A stretch of DNA of 7,174 nucleotides from Sulfurovum sp. (GCA_027046415.1 JALTYW010000009.1:1-7174), one strand, 5' to 3'. Positions 1 to 6,188 are shown, counted from the stretch's first letter. Notes: generated from the letters alone by a model not told the origin. Numbers and translations are program-made.

Positions 1-1
1 G

Positions 2-2440
2 GCAAGACTCTTCAATGCCGGCGGCGATGAGCTTGTGCAGATCGCAAAATTGGGTGATGAACTTGCAGGGCTTGGCAAATACCTTAAGCAATCTGAACTC
101 GCGGAGATATACGAGGCAGAGATAGCAAAGATGAAGCAGTCTACAGACTTACTTGCAGACAAGCTACAGGAGGCTTTCGGCATCAAAAATGACAGCGTTT
201 TTTGGCATCTGTTTGACAATCTACTTGGCAGTATAAACGCGTTTGGCAAGGCATTTGGAAGCGGAGATCCTTTCTCTGTGGCAAACGCTACAGGGAATCT
301 GATAGGTTCCTCTTTGGACACTTTGATGCCGGGTCTTGGTACCGCAGTGCAAACCATTGGGGCGATGTTCTCCAATACACTTACAGAAGCACAAATAAGA
401 GCTGCTGCAGGGCGCAGCGAATTTGACTCGAAAGGCACACAGCAGATCATAGATACGCTCAAAAAATACCAGGATCCACAGCTGACAGCAACCCGCCAGA
501 TGCTGACACACCTCGAAAGTATGGATCAGAATCTTTTGTCTGCACTGGCATCTTCGAGCAGCCTAAATCTCTCAGGATCGAACTTTACGCCAAAGACATC
601 TTCCGTGCTTGGCGGCATCATCTCTGCCTCTACAACAGAGCTGATAGGGTCTGGTATCAAATTTTACGATCAGGCAGTCAAAGGTTTTGTGCAGGGGGTT
701 GAGGCAGACAAATACGAGGCAATCAAAAAGAGTTCATCCATTTTGGGTATATTCCACAGCGAGAAGATCAAGGAACAGACCAGTAAGCTGCCACAAAGCA
801 TTGCAAAGCAGCTTGGTCAAGCGTTTCAAGATGGCATCGATGCTGCCGGCACAGCACTTGATACTCTTGGACTTGACACTACAGCTATTGAACAGAAGAT
901 TAACGAGTATGTCGTCAGTATTGGTAAGGTAAACCTGAAAGACATGTCTGCGGAAGAGCAGGCAAAAGCCATCAATGCAGCGCTGACAGAGCAACTCAAC
1001 AACGCAGTTTCGGGAGCCATAAACGCTATTGCATCTCCAGAGAACATTAGTAAACTGAACACTCTTCAAATAGCTGGAGAGGAGTATGTACAGGAGTTGG
1101 TGAGAATTGCAACAGAACATGAAACGGTCAGACAGCAGCTTGCGCTATTTGGTCAGACTGTACAGGATTTTGCAGCTTCCGACGCACTTGTTCAGGCAGC
1201 CGGCGGGCTTGACAGATTCAAGTCAGCCATGGACACTTTCACAAAAAACTTTTTCAGCAGTACTGAGCAAAAACAATTTATGCAGCAGCAGTTGCAATAT
1301 GCTCTGCAGATACACAATGTTGCACTACCAGCCTCAAAAGCTCAATTTAGGGCACTTGTTCTTGAGACGCAGCAAAAAATTATTTCTGTCAGAGCTACAA
1401 TCTCGACACTAAAAGCAGAAATTGCAGCAAAAGTAGCTGCTGGAGAAATGAGTCTGCAGGTTGCCTACGGGGAACTTGGGGCAAAAGGGAAAATAGCACA
1501 AGCACACTCAAATGTCATCAAGGGGCAAATATCTGATAATAATATTCTAATAAAAAGTTCACACGAAGCAGGCAAAGCGGCAGTCAGTTTTGGCAAGTCT
1601 GTTCACAATTCAATACAGGCAATGGTAACAGGTGTGGGGCAGGCTGCAGGAGATGGTGCAGAGCAATCAGTTGATGCGGTTGGAGGAATAGACTACAGCC
1701 GCATTACGTCTCCCGCAATTGCAGCAGCACAAGCAGAGCTTAAAAACCTTGAGGGGCTTTATGGGACACTAATGTCAAATATGGGTGATTTTGCAGAATA
1801 CTACAACGAAACCGGAGACTCAGTTGCGAAAACAAGCAACAATGCACAATCAGCAGAAGAAAAGCGAGTTGCAAAACTGAAAGAGGCGGTAGAACTCATC
1901 AACCAAGAGATTAAACTGAGAAATGCACTCAATAGGTCTATTGCATCAATGCAGGATAGTGTATATGGCACGTTTAGTCAACTAATGGGCAAAGATATCC
2001 CAAATATCATCGATAATCTGTATACAGCGATTGCAAACAAAAACTACGAGAAAGTGCCTGGATTGTTCAGTGATTATGCAAAGAAGCTTGAGGAAACAGC
2101 AAACAGCAAAGAGTCGTACCTCAGGGGAGTCATAGGAATGAATGCGGCAGTACAGTCTGTGACAAGACAGGACGAGATGACTCTTCTTGACGCAAACATC
2201 GCAACATCTGCAAACACTGAAGAGATTGTCCGTCTACAGCGAATTGCAACAGGAATTCAGGCAGACACAAAAGCATCAACGGAAAAAGACAACAAGCTCG
2301 ATAGAAACATAGAGCTGCTCAAAGAACTGATCGCCCTTCAAAAAGAAGCAAATAAACAGAACGCCAAAGGAATAGAGATACAAGAGACGCAGGCACGTGA
2401 TGCTGTAGCTGCTGCATATAGAGCAGGAGGTGCTGCATGA
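2..2440 (+). CDS. Phage tail tape-measure protein, C-terminal part (5' end outside window)
   Basis: The frame is open from the left edge, reading ARLFNAGGDELVQIAK, so the GTG at 35 is probably not the true start and the gene begins upstream. At least 812 residues remain. The protein is Ala/Gln/Lys/Glu-rich and largely helical, with no cysteine and a single Trp. A Gly-rich hydrophobic stretch lies around residues 68-115 counted from the GTG. Long coiled-coil-prone helices lie around 380-500, 605-645 and 740-790. The segment near residues 395-410 (LDRFKSAMDTFTKNFFSSTEQ) resembles a block I recall from tape-measure C-termini of proteobacterial phages. Tape-measure proteins set tail length inside the tail tube and leave it at DNA injection. 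Position just before tail-tip and fibre genes fits. The family call is from composition and context; no database search was possible. Confidence 0.8.
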   Translation, partial: ARLFNAGGDELVQIAKLGDELAGLGKYLKQSELAEIYEAEIAKMKQSTDLLADKLQEAFGIKNDSVFWHLFDNLLGSINAFGKAFGSGDPFSVANATGNLIGSSLDTLMPGLGTAVQTIGAMFSNTLTEAQIRAAAGRSEFDSKGTQQIIDTLKKYQDPQLTATRQMLTHLESMDQNLLSALASSSSLNLSGSNFTPKTSSVLGGIISASTTELIGSGIKFYDQAVKGFVQGVEADKYEAIKKSSSILGIFHSEKIKEQTSKLPQSIAKQLGQAFQDGIDAAGTALDTLGLDTTAIEQKINEYVVSIGKVNLKDMSAEEQAKAINAALTEQLNNAVSGAINAIASPENISKLNTLQIAGEEYVQELVRIATEHETVRQQLALFGQTVQDFAASDALVQAAGGLDRFKSAMDTFTKNFFSSTEQKQFMQQQLQYALQIHNVALPASKAQFRALVLETQQKIISVRATISTLKAEIAAKVAAGEMSLQVAYGELGAKGKIAQAHSNVIKGQISDNNILIKSSHEAGKAAVSFGKSVHNSIQAMVTGVGQAAGDGAEQSVDAVGGIDYSRITSPAIAAAQAELKNLEGLYGTLMSNMGDFAEYYNETGDSVAKTSNNAQSAEEKRVAKLKEAVELINQEIKLRNALNRSIASMQDSVYGTFSQLMGKDIPNIIDNLYTAIANKNYEKVPGLFSDYAKKLEETANSKESYLRGVIGMNAAVQSVTRQDEMTLLDANIATSANTEEIVRLQRIATGIQADTKASTEKDNKLDRNIELLKELIALQKEANKQNAKGIEIQETQARDAVAAAYRAGGAA
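2425..2440 (+). promoter_or_regulatory. Perfect Shine-Dalgarno with ATGA stop/start overlap
   Basis: AGGAGGT at 2425-2431 sits 5 nt before the ATG at 2437. The ATG overlaps the TGA stop (2438-2440) of the tape-measure gene. This fixes the start of the downstream gene and implies translational coupling of the two proteins. Confidence 0.85.
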
Positions 2441-3624
2441 TAGCTATTCCTGCGAAACCAATTGCACTTGTTTCTTCGAATGCATACATCACACCCGATG
2501 CAGAGTATCAGTCTGGTACAACATATGCAAAAGATAGCATTGTATACGTTAAGGAACGGGTAGCAGGAGATCCAAGCAGCTATGTTGGTGTTATTTTCCA
2601 AAGCATTATAGACCAAAACACAGCTGATCCTGTAGAAGACACATCAGCATGGAGGGCAATCGGATATCTTGAATACGAAGCGGGGAGGGTGTATCCGGAG
2701 AATGCAACCGTTGTGCTTGAGGGTAACAGATATCTGTCGCAGGAAATAAACAATGACACATCTCCTCTCTCCCATAACAGTAAATGGTCGTCACTCGGCA
2801 AAGATAATGCACATGCCTGTCTTGATTATTATTTTACGACAGCCACAACAAAAATAGGTGAATCACTCGTAATGACACTTGCATTTCAGCGATGTGATAC
2901 TCTTAGTCTTTTTGGGTTGTATGGAAGCTTTTTACAAGTAGAACAGCTTGACGAAAGCGGTAATGTGATTCAAACAAACATCATCCCGCACACAGATCCT
3001 GCGAGCATCAGTGATTTTGCCTCATGGATGCTGTTTGGAAGTGTAGGGGGAGTCACTGTCGATGGCACCGACATTGGAACGTACCAAAGAAGCCTTGTTG
3101 ATACCTCAATGATACATGATTTCGCTTCGTGGCTAAGGTTTGTATCCTGTGATACAGACGGAAGCGCACAAGTATCACTTATAAAGAAAGAGAATCAACA
3201 GGTTCGAATCACGATAGAACCAAAACCGTACAAAGGTGCTCTCATTGCAGAATTAGCATCTGTAACAGCAGGAGAAAAAAGAGTAATAGGGTGCACGATG
3301 AGAGGATTGACCTCCAGAAGAATATCCCTGCGTCCACCCAAAAGAGACAAATGGGGGGACATCGAAGATGGAGGGGACGACTATGTGAAGATCTATACAG
3401 CAAAAGCAATGTTTGATACAGAAGACATTGATTATATGGATAGCGTCATAGACCTTCTGTTTAATCAGCCAGCAACCTATTATCTCACAGATGACAGACA
3501 TCAGGCATTCAACACGTTTGGCATGATGCAAGACAATGAACTGTCACTCGAGAATGCATCAAAAACCGGGATGCCTGTAAAGATAGAAAGTTTCAAATAT
3601 AAAAAAAACAACAAGGAGTGCTAA
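2437..3624 (+). CDS. Phage tail-tip/adhesin-like protein with two carbohydrate-binding-type repeats
   Basis: This is a 395-residue protein translated from an ATG with an excellent ribosome site. Residues 24-76 and 80-121 form two related modules with the pattern Y-x-x-G-x-x-Y, a hydrophobic strand, N-x-x-x-P, and a closing W-x-x-(L/I)G. This pattern resembles the chitin/cellulose-binding (CBM5/12, ChtBD3) modules common in phage tail proteins. The middle (about 128-260) is beta-rich and contains the block DFASW twice, at 193-197 and 228-232. The C-terminal part (about 262-388) has a basic stretch (RGLTSRRISLRPPKR) followed by a mixed alpha/beta segment. Position between tape measure and fibre suggests a distal tail or baseplate component that may contact surface glycans. 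The glycan-binding role is inferred from the repeat pattern. The C-terminal part is not recognised. It could equally be a purely structural tail-tip protein. Confidence 0.65.
   Translation: MIAIPAKPIALVSSNAYITPDAEYQSGTTYAKDSIVYVKERVAGDPSSYVGVIFQSIIDQNTADPVEDTSAWRAIGYLEYEAGRVYPENATVVLEGNRYLSQEINNDTSPLSHNSKWSSLGKDNAHACLDYYFTTATTKIGESLVMTLAFQRCDTLSLFGLYGSFLQVEQLDESGNVIQTNIIPHTDPASISDFASWMLFGSVGGVTVDGTDIGTYQRSLVDTSMIHDFASWLRFVSCDTDGSAQVSLIKKENQQVRITIEPKPYKGALIAELASVTAGEKRVIGCTMRGLTSRRISLRPPKRDKWGDIEDGGDDYVKIYTAKAMFDTEDIDYMDSVIDLLFNQPATYYLTDDRHQAFNTFGMMQDNELSLENASKTGMPVKIESFKYKKNNKEC
2506..2799 (+). repeat. Two CBM5/12-like protein modules in tandem
   Basis: Module 1 covers 2506-2664 and module 2 covers 2674-2799. 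They share Y-x-x-G-x-x-Y at the start (YQSGTTY and YEAGRVY), an aromatic-x-S core, an Asn-to-Pro loop, and a final Trp followed by Gly (WRAIG and WSSLG). Module 1 is longer by a loop containing ERVAGDPSS. The similarity is at protein level, not DNA level. Confidence 0.55.
3007..3141 (+). repeat. Internal DFASW duplication in the tail-tip protein
   Basis: ISDFASWMLF (residues 191-200) and IHDFASWLRF (226-235) are 35 residues apart. Each follows a D-x-(A/S) turn (TDPAS and VDTSM). They look like an ancient duplication of a strand-turn-strand unit inside the central beta-rich domain. Confidence 0.5.
3613..3618 (+). promoter_or_regulatory. Ribosome binding site of the tail-fibre gene
   Basis: AAGGAG lies 9 nt before the ATG at 3628 and inside the last codons of the preceding gene, whose TAA ends at 3624. 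It supports the chosen start and cotranscription. Confidence 0.75.
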
Positions 3625-3627
3625 AAA

Positions 3628-4248
3628 ATGATAAATGAAATACAACAAGACGTTACAATACCACCTGCGCCGCCAACTGGACTTTATGATGCGGATTTCC
3701 AAAACAAAATAAATGCTCTTCTTGCATGGTTTAACACTCATGCAGTCGAAGAGACAACATTTATTGAGAAACTGAATCTCTTTGTTAATGAGGTAAACGG
3801 GGCAATACCATTGGTTAACAATGGGCTTCCAGTATCTGAATACACAGGAAGCCCAAATAACACATTTATGGTGGCAGATGCAGTTGCTGATGATGACGCT
3901 GTAAACAAGAGACAACTCGATTCTGCTATATCCGGAATTCTGACCAATGGCTTTTGTATGTCTCAGACAAGGGTAGACGAAACAGCAAATAGAGACCTCG
4001 GCATAACATACCAAAACACCTCTCTCGCACCTATAACTCTGCTTATCAGTTTTAACTACACTACGTCTACCACAAAATATATTAGCCTATTAGCCGATAT
4101 TGCGGGTACGATAGTTGAGTATCCTGGGATTGCGTCAACAACAACAAGAGACAGTCTTGCACAGATTGTTGTGCAACCCGGAGAAACATACAAAATCGAT
4201 GCAGGAGACAATTCACCTGTTGTTACACGCTGGATAGAGATAAAGTAA
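3628..4248 (+). CDS. Short phage tail-fibre protein
   Basis: This is a 206-residue protein. The N-terminal part (1-60) has a Pro-rich start (IPPAPPTGLYDADF) followed by helix-forming sequence, probably the tail-attachment and oligomerisation part. Residues 88-98 read DDDAVNKRQLD, the 'AVNKxQLD' motif often seen in phage tail-fibre shafts just before a trimerising segment. The rest (about 120-206) is beta-rich and starts with ITYQNTS. It contains VVQPGETYKI and ends WIEIK, in the manner of small C-terminal fibre heads (YTNT ... PPGxTY ... W). It probably forms a trimeric fibre that binds the host surface. It follows the preceding gene by 3 bp and is followed by a fibre-chaperone-type gene, the usual fibre/assembly pairing. 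At about 200 residues it is short for a fibre, so it may be only the distal piece. Confidence 0.75.
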   Translation: MINEIQQDVTIPPAPPTGLYDADFQNKINALLAWFNTHAVEETTFIEKLNLFVNEVNGAIPLVNNGLPVSEYTGSPNNTFMVADAVADDDAVNKRQLDSAISGILTNGFCMSQTRVDETANRDLGITYQNTSLAPITLLISFNYTTSTTKYISLLADIAGTIVEYPGIASTTTRDSLAQIVVQPGETYKIDAGDNSPVVTRWIEIK

Positions 4249-4254
4249 GGAGAG
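4247..4254 (+). promoter_or_regulatory. Ribosome binding site overlapping upstream stop codon
   Basis: AAGGAGAG shares its first two bases with the TAA stop (4246-4248) of the fibre gene and precedes the ATG at 4259 by 4 nt. This arrangement favours reinitiation by ribosomes finishing the fibre. Confidence 0.75.
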
Positions 4255-4258
4255 AAAG

Positions 4259-4786
4259 ATGAAATATTACAAAAATCAGAGCGAACAACCATTCGCATTT
4301 GAAGATGATTACACGCCTGAAAACGGTTTTATCGAAATTACAAAAGAAGAAGCGCTCGCACTCACTCACAATGCAAAAACACCAGAACAAAAGAAAAAAG
4401 AGCGATATTCGAGACTTGAAGAAATTTTCGTCGAAAAAACAATTGGGCTAAAAAAAATTGCTATCGATAAACCATGGATGAGCGATCCCGCAGCGGTCAA
4501 TAGCCAATATGTTGTATATGAAGAACTATACAACAATGCAAAAAAAGGGTTGTATGACCCACAAACCAACGAGGCTATTATTTTTGCGAACGAATCAACA
4601 AAAGAACAGCTTGCTCCCATCACACATCTACTCAATTCTGTACGAAGCACAATAGAAAATGCGATAGCCGCAGATAACGATAATGCAGATACACTGCTTG
4701 AAATGGCTGCTACTGTGTCCCTTGATGCCTCAGATATAACACAGAAAAAAGTTGATGAAATTAAAACTACTTTTGGACTAAACTAA
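4259..4786 (+). CDS. Tail-fibre assembly / chaperone-type protein
   Basis: This is a 175-residue acidic protein. Its first 35 residues (MKYYKNQSEQPFAFEDDY, then GFIEITKEEALAL) follow the pattern of tail-fibre assembly proteins and DUF4376-type phage proteins: a short beta hairpin quoting 'Y-x-x-x-x-x-x-F-A-F/Y-D', then 'x-I-T-x-E-E-A'. Residues 40-70 are a charged helix (EQKKKERYSRLEEIF). The rest is mostly helical with no cysteine. Proteins of this type usually sit directly downstream of their fibre and help it fold or attach, without joining the virion or as a minor part of it. The call rests on the N-terminal pattern and the position 10 bp after the fibre gene. The C-terminal half is not recognised. 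Confidence 0.6.
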   Translation: MKYYKNQSEQPFAFEDDYTPENGFIEITKEEALALTHNAKTPEQKKKERYSRLEEIFVEKTIGLKKIAIDKPWMSDPAAVNSQYVVYEELYNNAKKGLYDPQTNEAIIFANESTKEQLAPITHLLNSVRSTIENAIAADNDNADTLLEMAATVSLDASDITQKKVDEIKTTFGLN

Positions 4787-4790
4787 GGAA
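4785..4790 (+). promoter_or_regulatory. Ribosome binding site of the lipoprotein gene, overlapping upstream stop
   Basis: AAGGAA shares two bases with the TAA stop (4784-4786) of the assembly gene and lies 5 nt before the ATG at 4796. This is the same stop/Shine-Dalgarno design as one junction earlier. It ties the lipoprotein gene to the tail operon. I see no convincing promoter in the 9-bp gap. Confidence 0.7.
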
Positions 4791-4795
4791 AAAAA

Positions 4796-5893
4796 ATGAA
4801 ATATGGAATCCCCTACATCATTGCCTTGCTTTTTATGGCATTATTCTCGGCGTGCTCAACACAAGACAATTCTATTACAGAAACAAATATATCAACACAA
4901 GACTATTATACGATCGACACAAATGTATCAACACATAAGATTATATTCGATGATGATGCATTGGGAGATAACGACATCGCCCAGTCTCTATCTTCAATTC
5001 TCGCACTCGAAAAAACGGGAAATGTTCATCTGCTTGGTGTTGCACTAAGCGGAGTGGATACGAACAATAAACGCTCTTTGGCAGTATCCTCTATTCTCTA
5101 TTATTACGGGAGAGAAGATGTTCCAGTTTCTATATCTAAGAGAAAAGACACAAGAGTACAGCCATCTCCATTCAGCAACTATCCAAAACTATCAGACCTT
5201 TATGTGGGTCAGGGGAGGGATGTGTCAGAATTTAATAACGATGGAATTTTTGATGCTCAGCGGGAGGATGCCATAGATATGTATTGTAGAGTCCTTTCTT
5301 CTGTAGAACATAAAGTTACTATAGTGGTAGCAGGAAATTGTTATAACATCGACGAATTGTTTAAAGAGACAACAAGGTGCCACGGTATTGAATTGGTGAG
5401 AGACAAAGTTGACAAGCTTGTCCTGGTTGGTGGGCTTGTAAACAAAAAGGGATGGGATATGAATTTTGGAGCTTTTGGACGATTCCATCCCGCTGCGGTT
5501 AAAGCAGCGAAAAATACAATCAATATTTCTCCAGTACCGGTTGTGCTTATTGATGAAGCAGCTGGCTGTTATCCTACAGATGTATACAGACAATATCAGA
5601 CAAACAAGACAGACAGTCCAATGGCAATGATTCTTAGTGCGATGTATGGATCTCATGCGAAAATAGAAGATAGAGACTGTGTTTGGGATGCAGCTGCTGC
5701 ATTATACGCAATCAGTGGCACTGAATGGTATAAAAACAAGATATGGACAGAGGTTCACGGTAAAATAAAACTGGATAGAGATGGAAGGGTTTCTTTTCAT
5801 GAAGACACAAGCAGCAAAGATATTAAACTACAAAGAAGCAGTTCAACCGGACAAATACTGAATGATATTTTTATTGATCTTGTGAAACTTTAG
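4796..5893 (+). CDS. Nucleoside-hydrolase-like lipoprotein (divergent IUNH family), phage cargo gene
   Basis: This is a 365-residue protein. Residues 1-20 are a lipoprotein signal (one Lys, a hydrophobic core, then LFSAC with lipidated Cys20). A Thr/Ser/Asp-rich tether (21-47) contains a 12-residue tandem repeat. The remaining part matches the inosine-uridine preferring nucleoside hydrolase layout. It has IIFDDDALGDND (49-60) for the DTDxGxDxDD metal loop, VAGNCYN (178-184) for the GPLTN loop, LVLVGGLV (208-215) then MNFG (222-225, Asn223) for the GG...EFN block, HPAA (231-234), and WD (297-298) for the C-terminal HD metal ligand. Family enzymes split the N-glycosidic bond of nucleosides with a bound calcium. 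Several key positions differ here, so activity is uncertain. The protein would sit anchored in the membrane, facing the periplasm or cell surface. It ends the late operon and is not a structural tail type, so it is probably a moron expressed by or for the lysogen. Confidence 0.7.
   Translation: MKYGIPYIIALLFMALFSACSTQDNSITETNISTQDYYTIDTNVSTHKIIFDDDALGDNDIAQSLSSILALEKTGNVHLLGVALSGVDTNNKRSLAVSSILYYYGREDVPVSISKRKDTRVQPSPFSNYPKLSDLYVGQGRDVSEFNNDGIFDAQREDAIDMYCRVLSSVEHKVTIVVAGNCYNIDELFKETTRCHGIELVRDKVDKLVLVGGLVNKKGWDMNFGAFGRFHPAAVKAAKNTINISPVPVVLIDEAAGCYPTDVYRQYQTNKTDSPMAMILSAMYGSHAKIEDRDCVWDAAAALYAISGTEWYKNKIWTEVHGKIKLDRDGRVSFHEDTSSKDIKLQRSSSTGQILNDIFIDLVKL
4856..4939 (+). repeat. 36-bp tandem repeat in the lipoprotein tether
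   Basis: TCAACACAAGAC occurs at 4856-4867 and again at 4892-4903, and TCAACACATAAG at 4928-4939, each 36 bp apart. At the protein level this gives STQD/STQD/STHK starts with TETNI and IDTNV between them (residues 21-47). The second half of each unit is also conserved (ACAAATATATCAACACA at 4883 and ACAAATGTATCAACACA at 4919, one mismatch). There are 2.3 copies. It lengthens the linker between the lipid anchor and the hydrolase domain. Confidence 0.85.
5412..5425 (+). repeat. 14-bp exact repeat, copy 1 (inside lipoprotein gene)
   Basis: ACAAGCTTGTCCTG at 5412-5425 is repeated exactly at 5981-5994 in the non-coding region downstream. Its first ten bases (ACAAGCTTGT) are a perfect palindrome. 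In this copy the palindrome extends to 12 bases (GACAAGCTTGTC, 5411-5422). Confidence 0.8.
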
Positions 5894-5905
5894 GGAGTTT
5901 TTTTG

Positions 5906-5948
5906 CAGTATAAATATGAACATTGTCACATAGTTCTCATTTTTACTG
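5906..5948 (+). repeat. Imperfect inverted repeat downstream of the lipoprotein gene
   Basis: The arms are CAGTA-x-AAAT-xx-GAAC (5906-5921) and GTTC-xx-ATTT-x-TACTG (5933-5948). They pair over 13 positions with a 1-by-1 and a 2-by-2 internal mismatch around an 11-nt loop. A T-run (5898-5904) precedes it, but no T-run follows directly. It begins 13 bp after the stop codon. It could stabilise the mRNA 3' end or bind a protein. It is a weak candidate for an intrinsic terminator. Confidence 0.5.
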
Positions 5949-5969
5949 TAAAAAATTAACCTTTTTTGT

Positions 5970-6027
5970 GATTACTTACAACAAGCTTGTCCTGTTTCGT
6001 ATGTTGTAAAGAGTAATCTACTTTTTT
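5970..6027 (+). terminator. Long hairpin followed by T-run, candidate terminator of the phage operon
   Basis: GATTACT-TACAACA (5970-5983) pairs with TGTTGTA-aag-AGTAATC (6002-6018). This gives a 14-bp stem with a 3-nt bulge and an 18-nt loop. TAC and six T residues follow (6022-6027). The stem is AT-rich and the T-run starts 3 nt after the stem, so efficiency is uncertain. The loop begins within a second palindrome, ACAAGCTTGT (5981-5990), which competes with the stem. The same structure could instead be a recombinase binding site. Confidence 0.45.
5981..5994 (+). repeat. 14-bp exact repeat, copy 2 (non-coding)
   Basis: ACAAGCTTGTCCTG is identical to 5412-5425 in the lipoprotein gene. It overlaps the left arm and loop of the hairpin at 5970-6018. 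Confidence 0.8.
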
Positions 6028-6119
6028 AATAGAATTTATATTATGTTAATCAATATACGAGTTAAAGTAAGATTTCGGGTTGCTATTTAGCCCGTTTTTC
6101 CAAATAATCTACTATTTTA
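6014..6119 (+). repeat. 15-bp direct repeat pair, 91 bp apart
   Basis: TAATCTACTTTTTTA at 6014-6028 and TAATCTACTATTTTA at 6105-6119 differ at one base. They bracket the compact terminator at 6076-6099. The first copy overlaps the right arm and T-run of the 5970-6027 hairpin. Confidence 0.7.
6076..6099 (+). terminator. Compact intrinsic terminator, plus strand
   Basis: CGGGTT (6076-6081) pairs with AGCCCG (6089-6094) through six pairs including one G-U, around a 7-nt loop. TTTTT follows immediately (6095-6099). The GC-rich base and direct U-run are classical. It lies 183 bp after the lipoprotein stop. It may end the phage operon as a backup, or belong to whatever plus-strand gene originally faced the chromosomal genes here. 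Confidence 0.6.
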
Positions 6120-6188
6120 TACAGAACCAAATACCATTTAGTATTGATTCATTGATTGCTTACTATTCCAATATGGCTTTTTATATTT

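Noticed and set aside
35..37. GTG at 35 as the start of the tape-measure gene
   Set aside because: The frame stays open to the left edge with sensible residues and no ribosome site precedes the GTG, so the gene is 5'-truncated by the window.
734..1120. 128-codon open frame on the minus strand inside the tape-measure gene
   Set aside because: It is Cys/Leu/Ser-rich, has no ribosome site, and lies wholly opposite a good coding frame. It is a shadow frame.
3559..4014. 151-codon open frame on the minus strand across the tail-tip/fibre junction
   Set aside because: It is rich in Cys, Tyr and Ile with no domain pattern, and it crosses two well-supported genes with clear ribosome sites on the other strand.
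4752..4780. Separate promoter for the lipoprotein gene (TTGATG with a downstream -10)
   Set aside because: TTGATG is an acceptable -35, but at 17 bp the -10 position reads GGACTA, a poor match.
6043..6090. 15-codon basic peptide (MLINIRVKVRFRVAI) in the junction region
   Set aside because: There is no Shine-Dalgarno sequence, and its end runs through the stem-loop of the terminator at 6076-6099.
6076..6099. Possible tRNA 3' remnant at the phage boundary
   Set aside because: No TTCRA arm, acceptor stem or CCA can be fitted. A simple terminator explains the sequence better.
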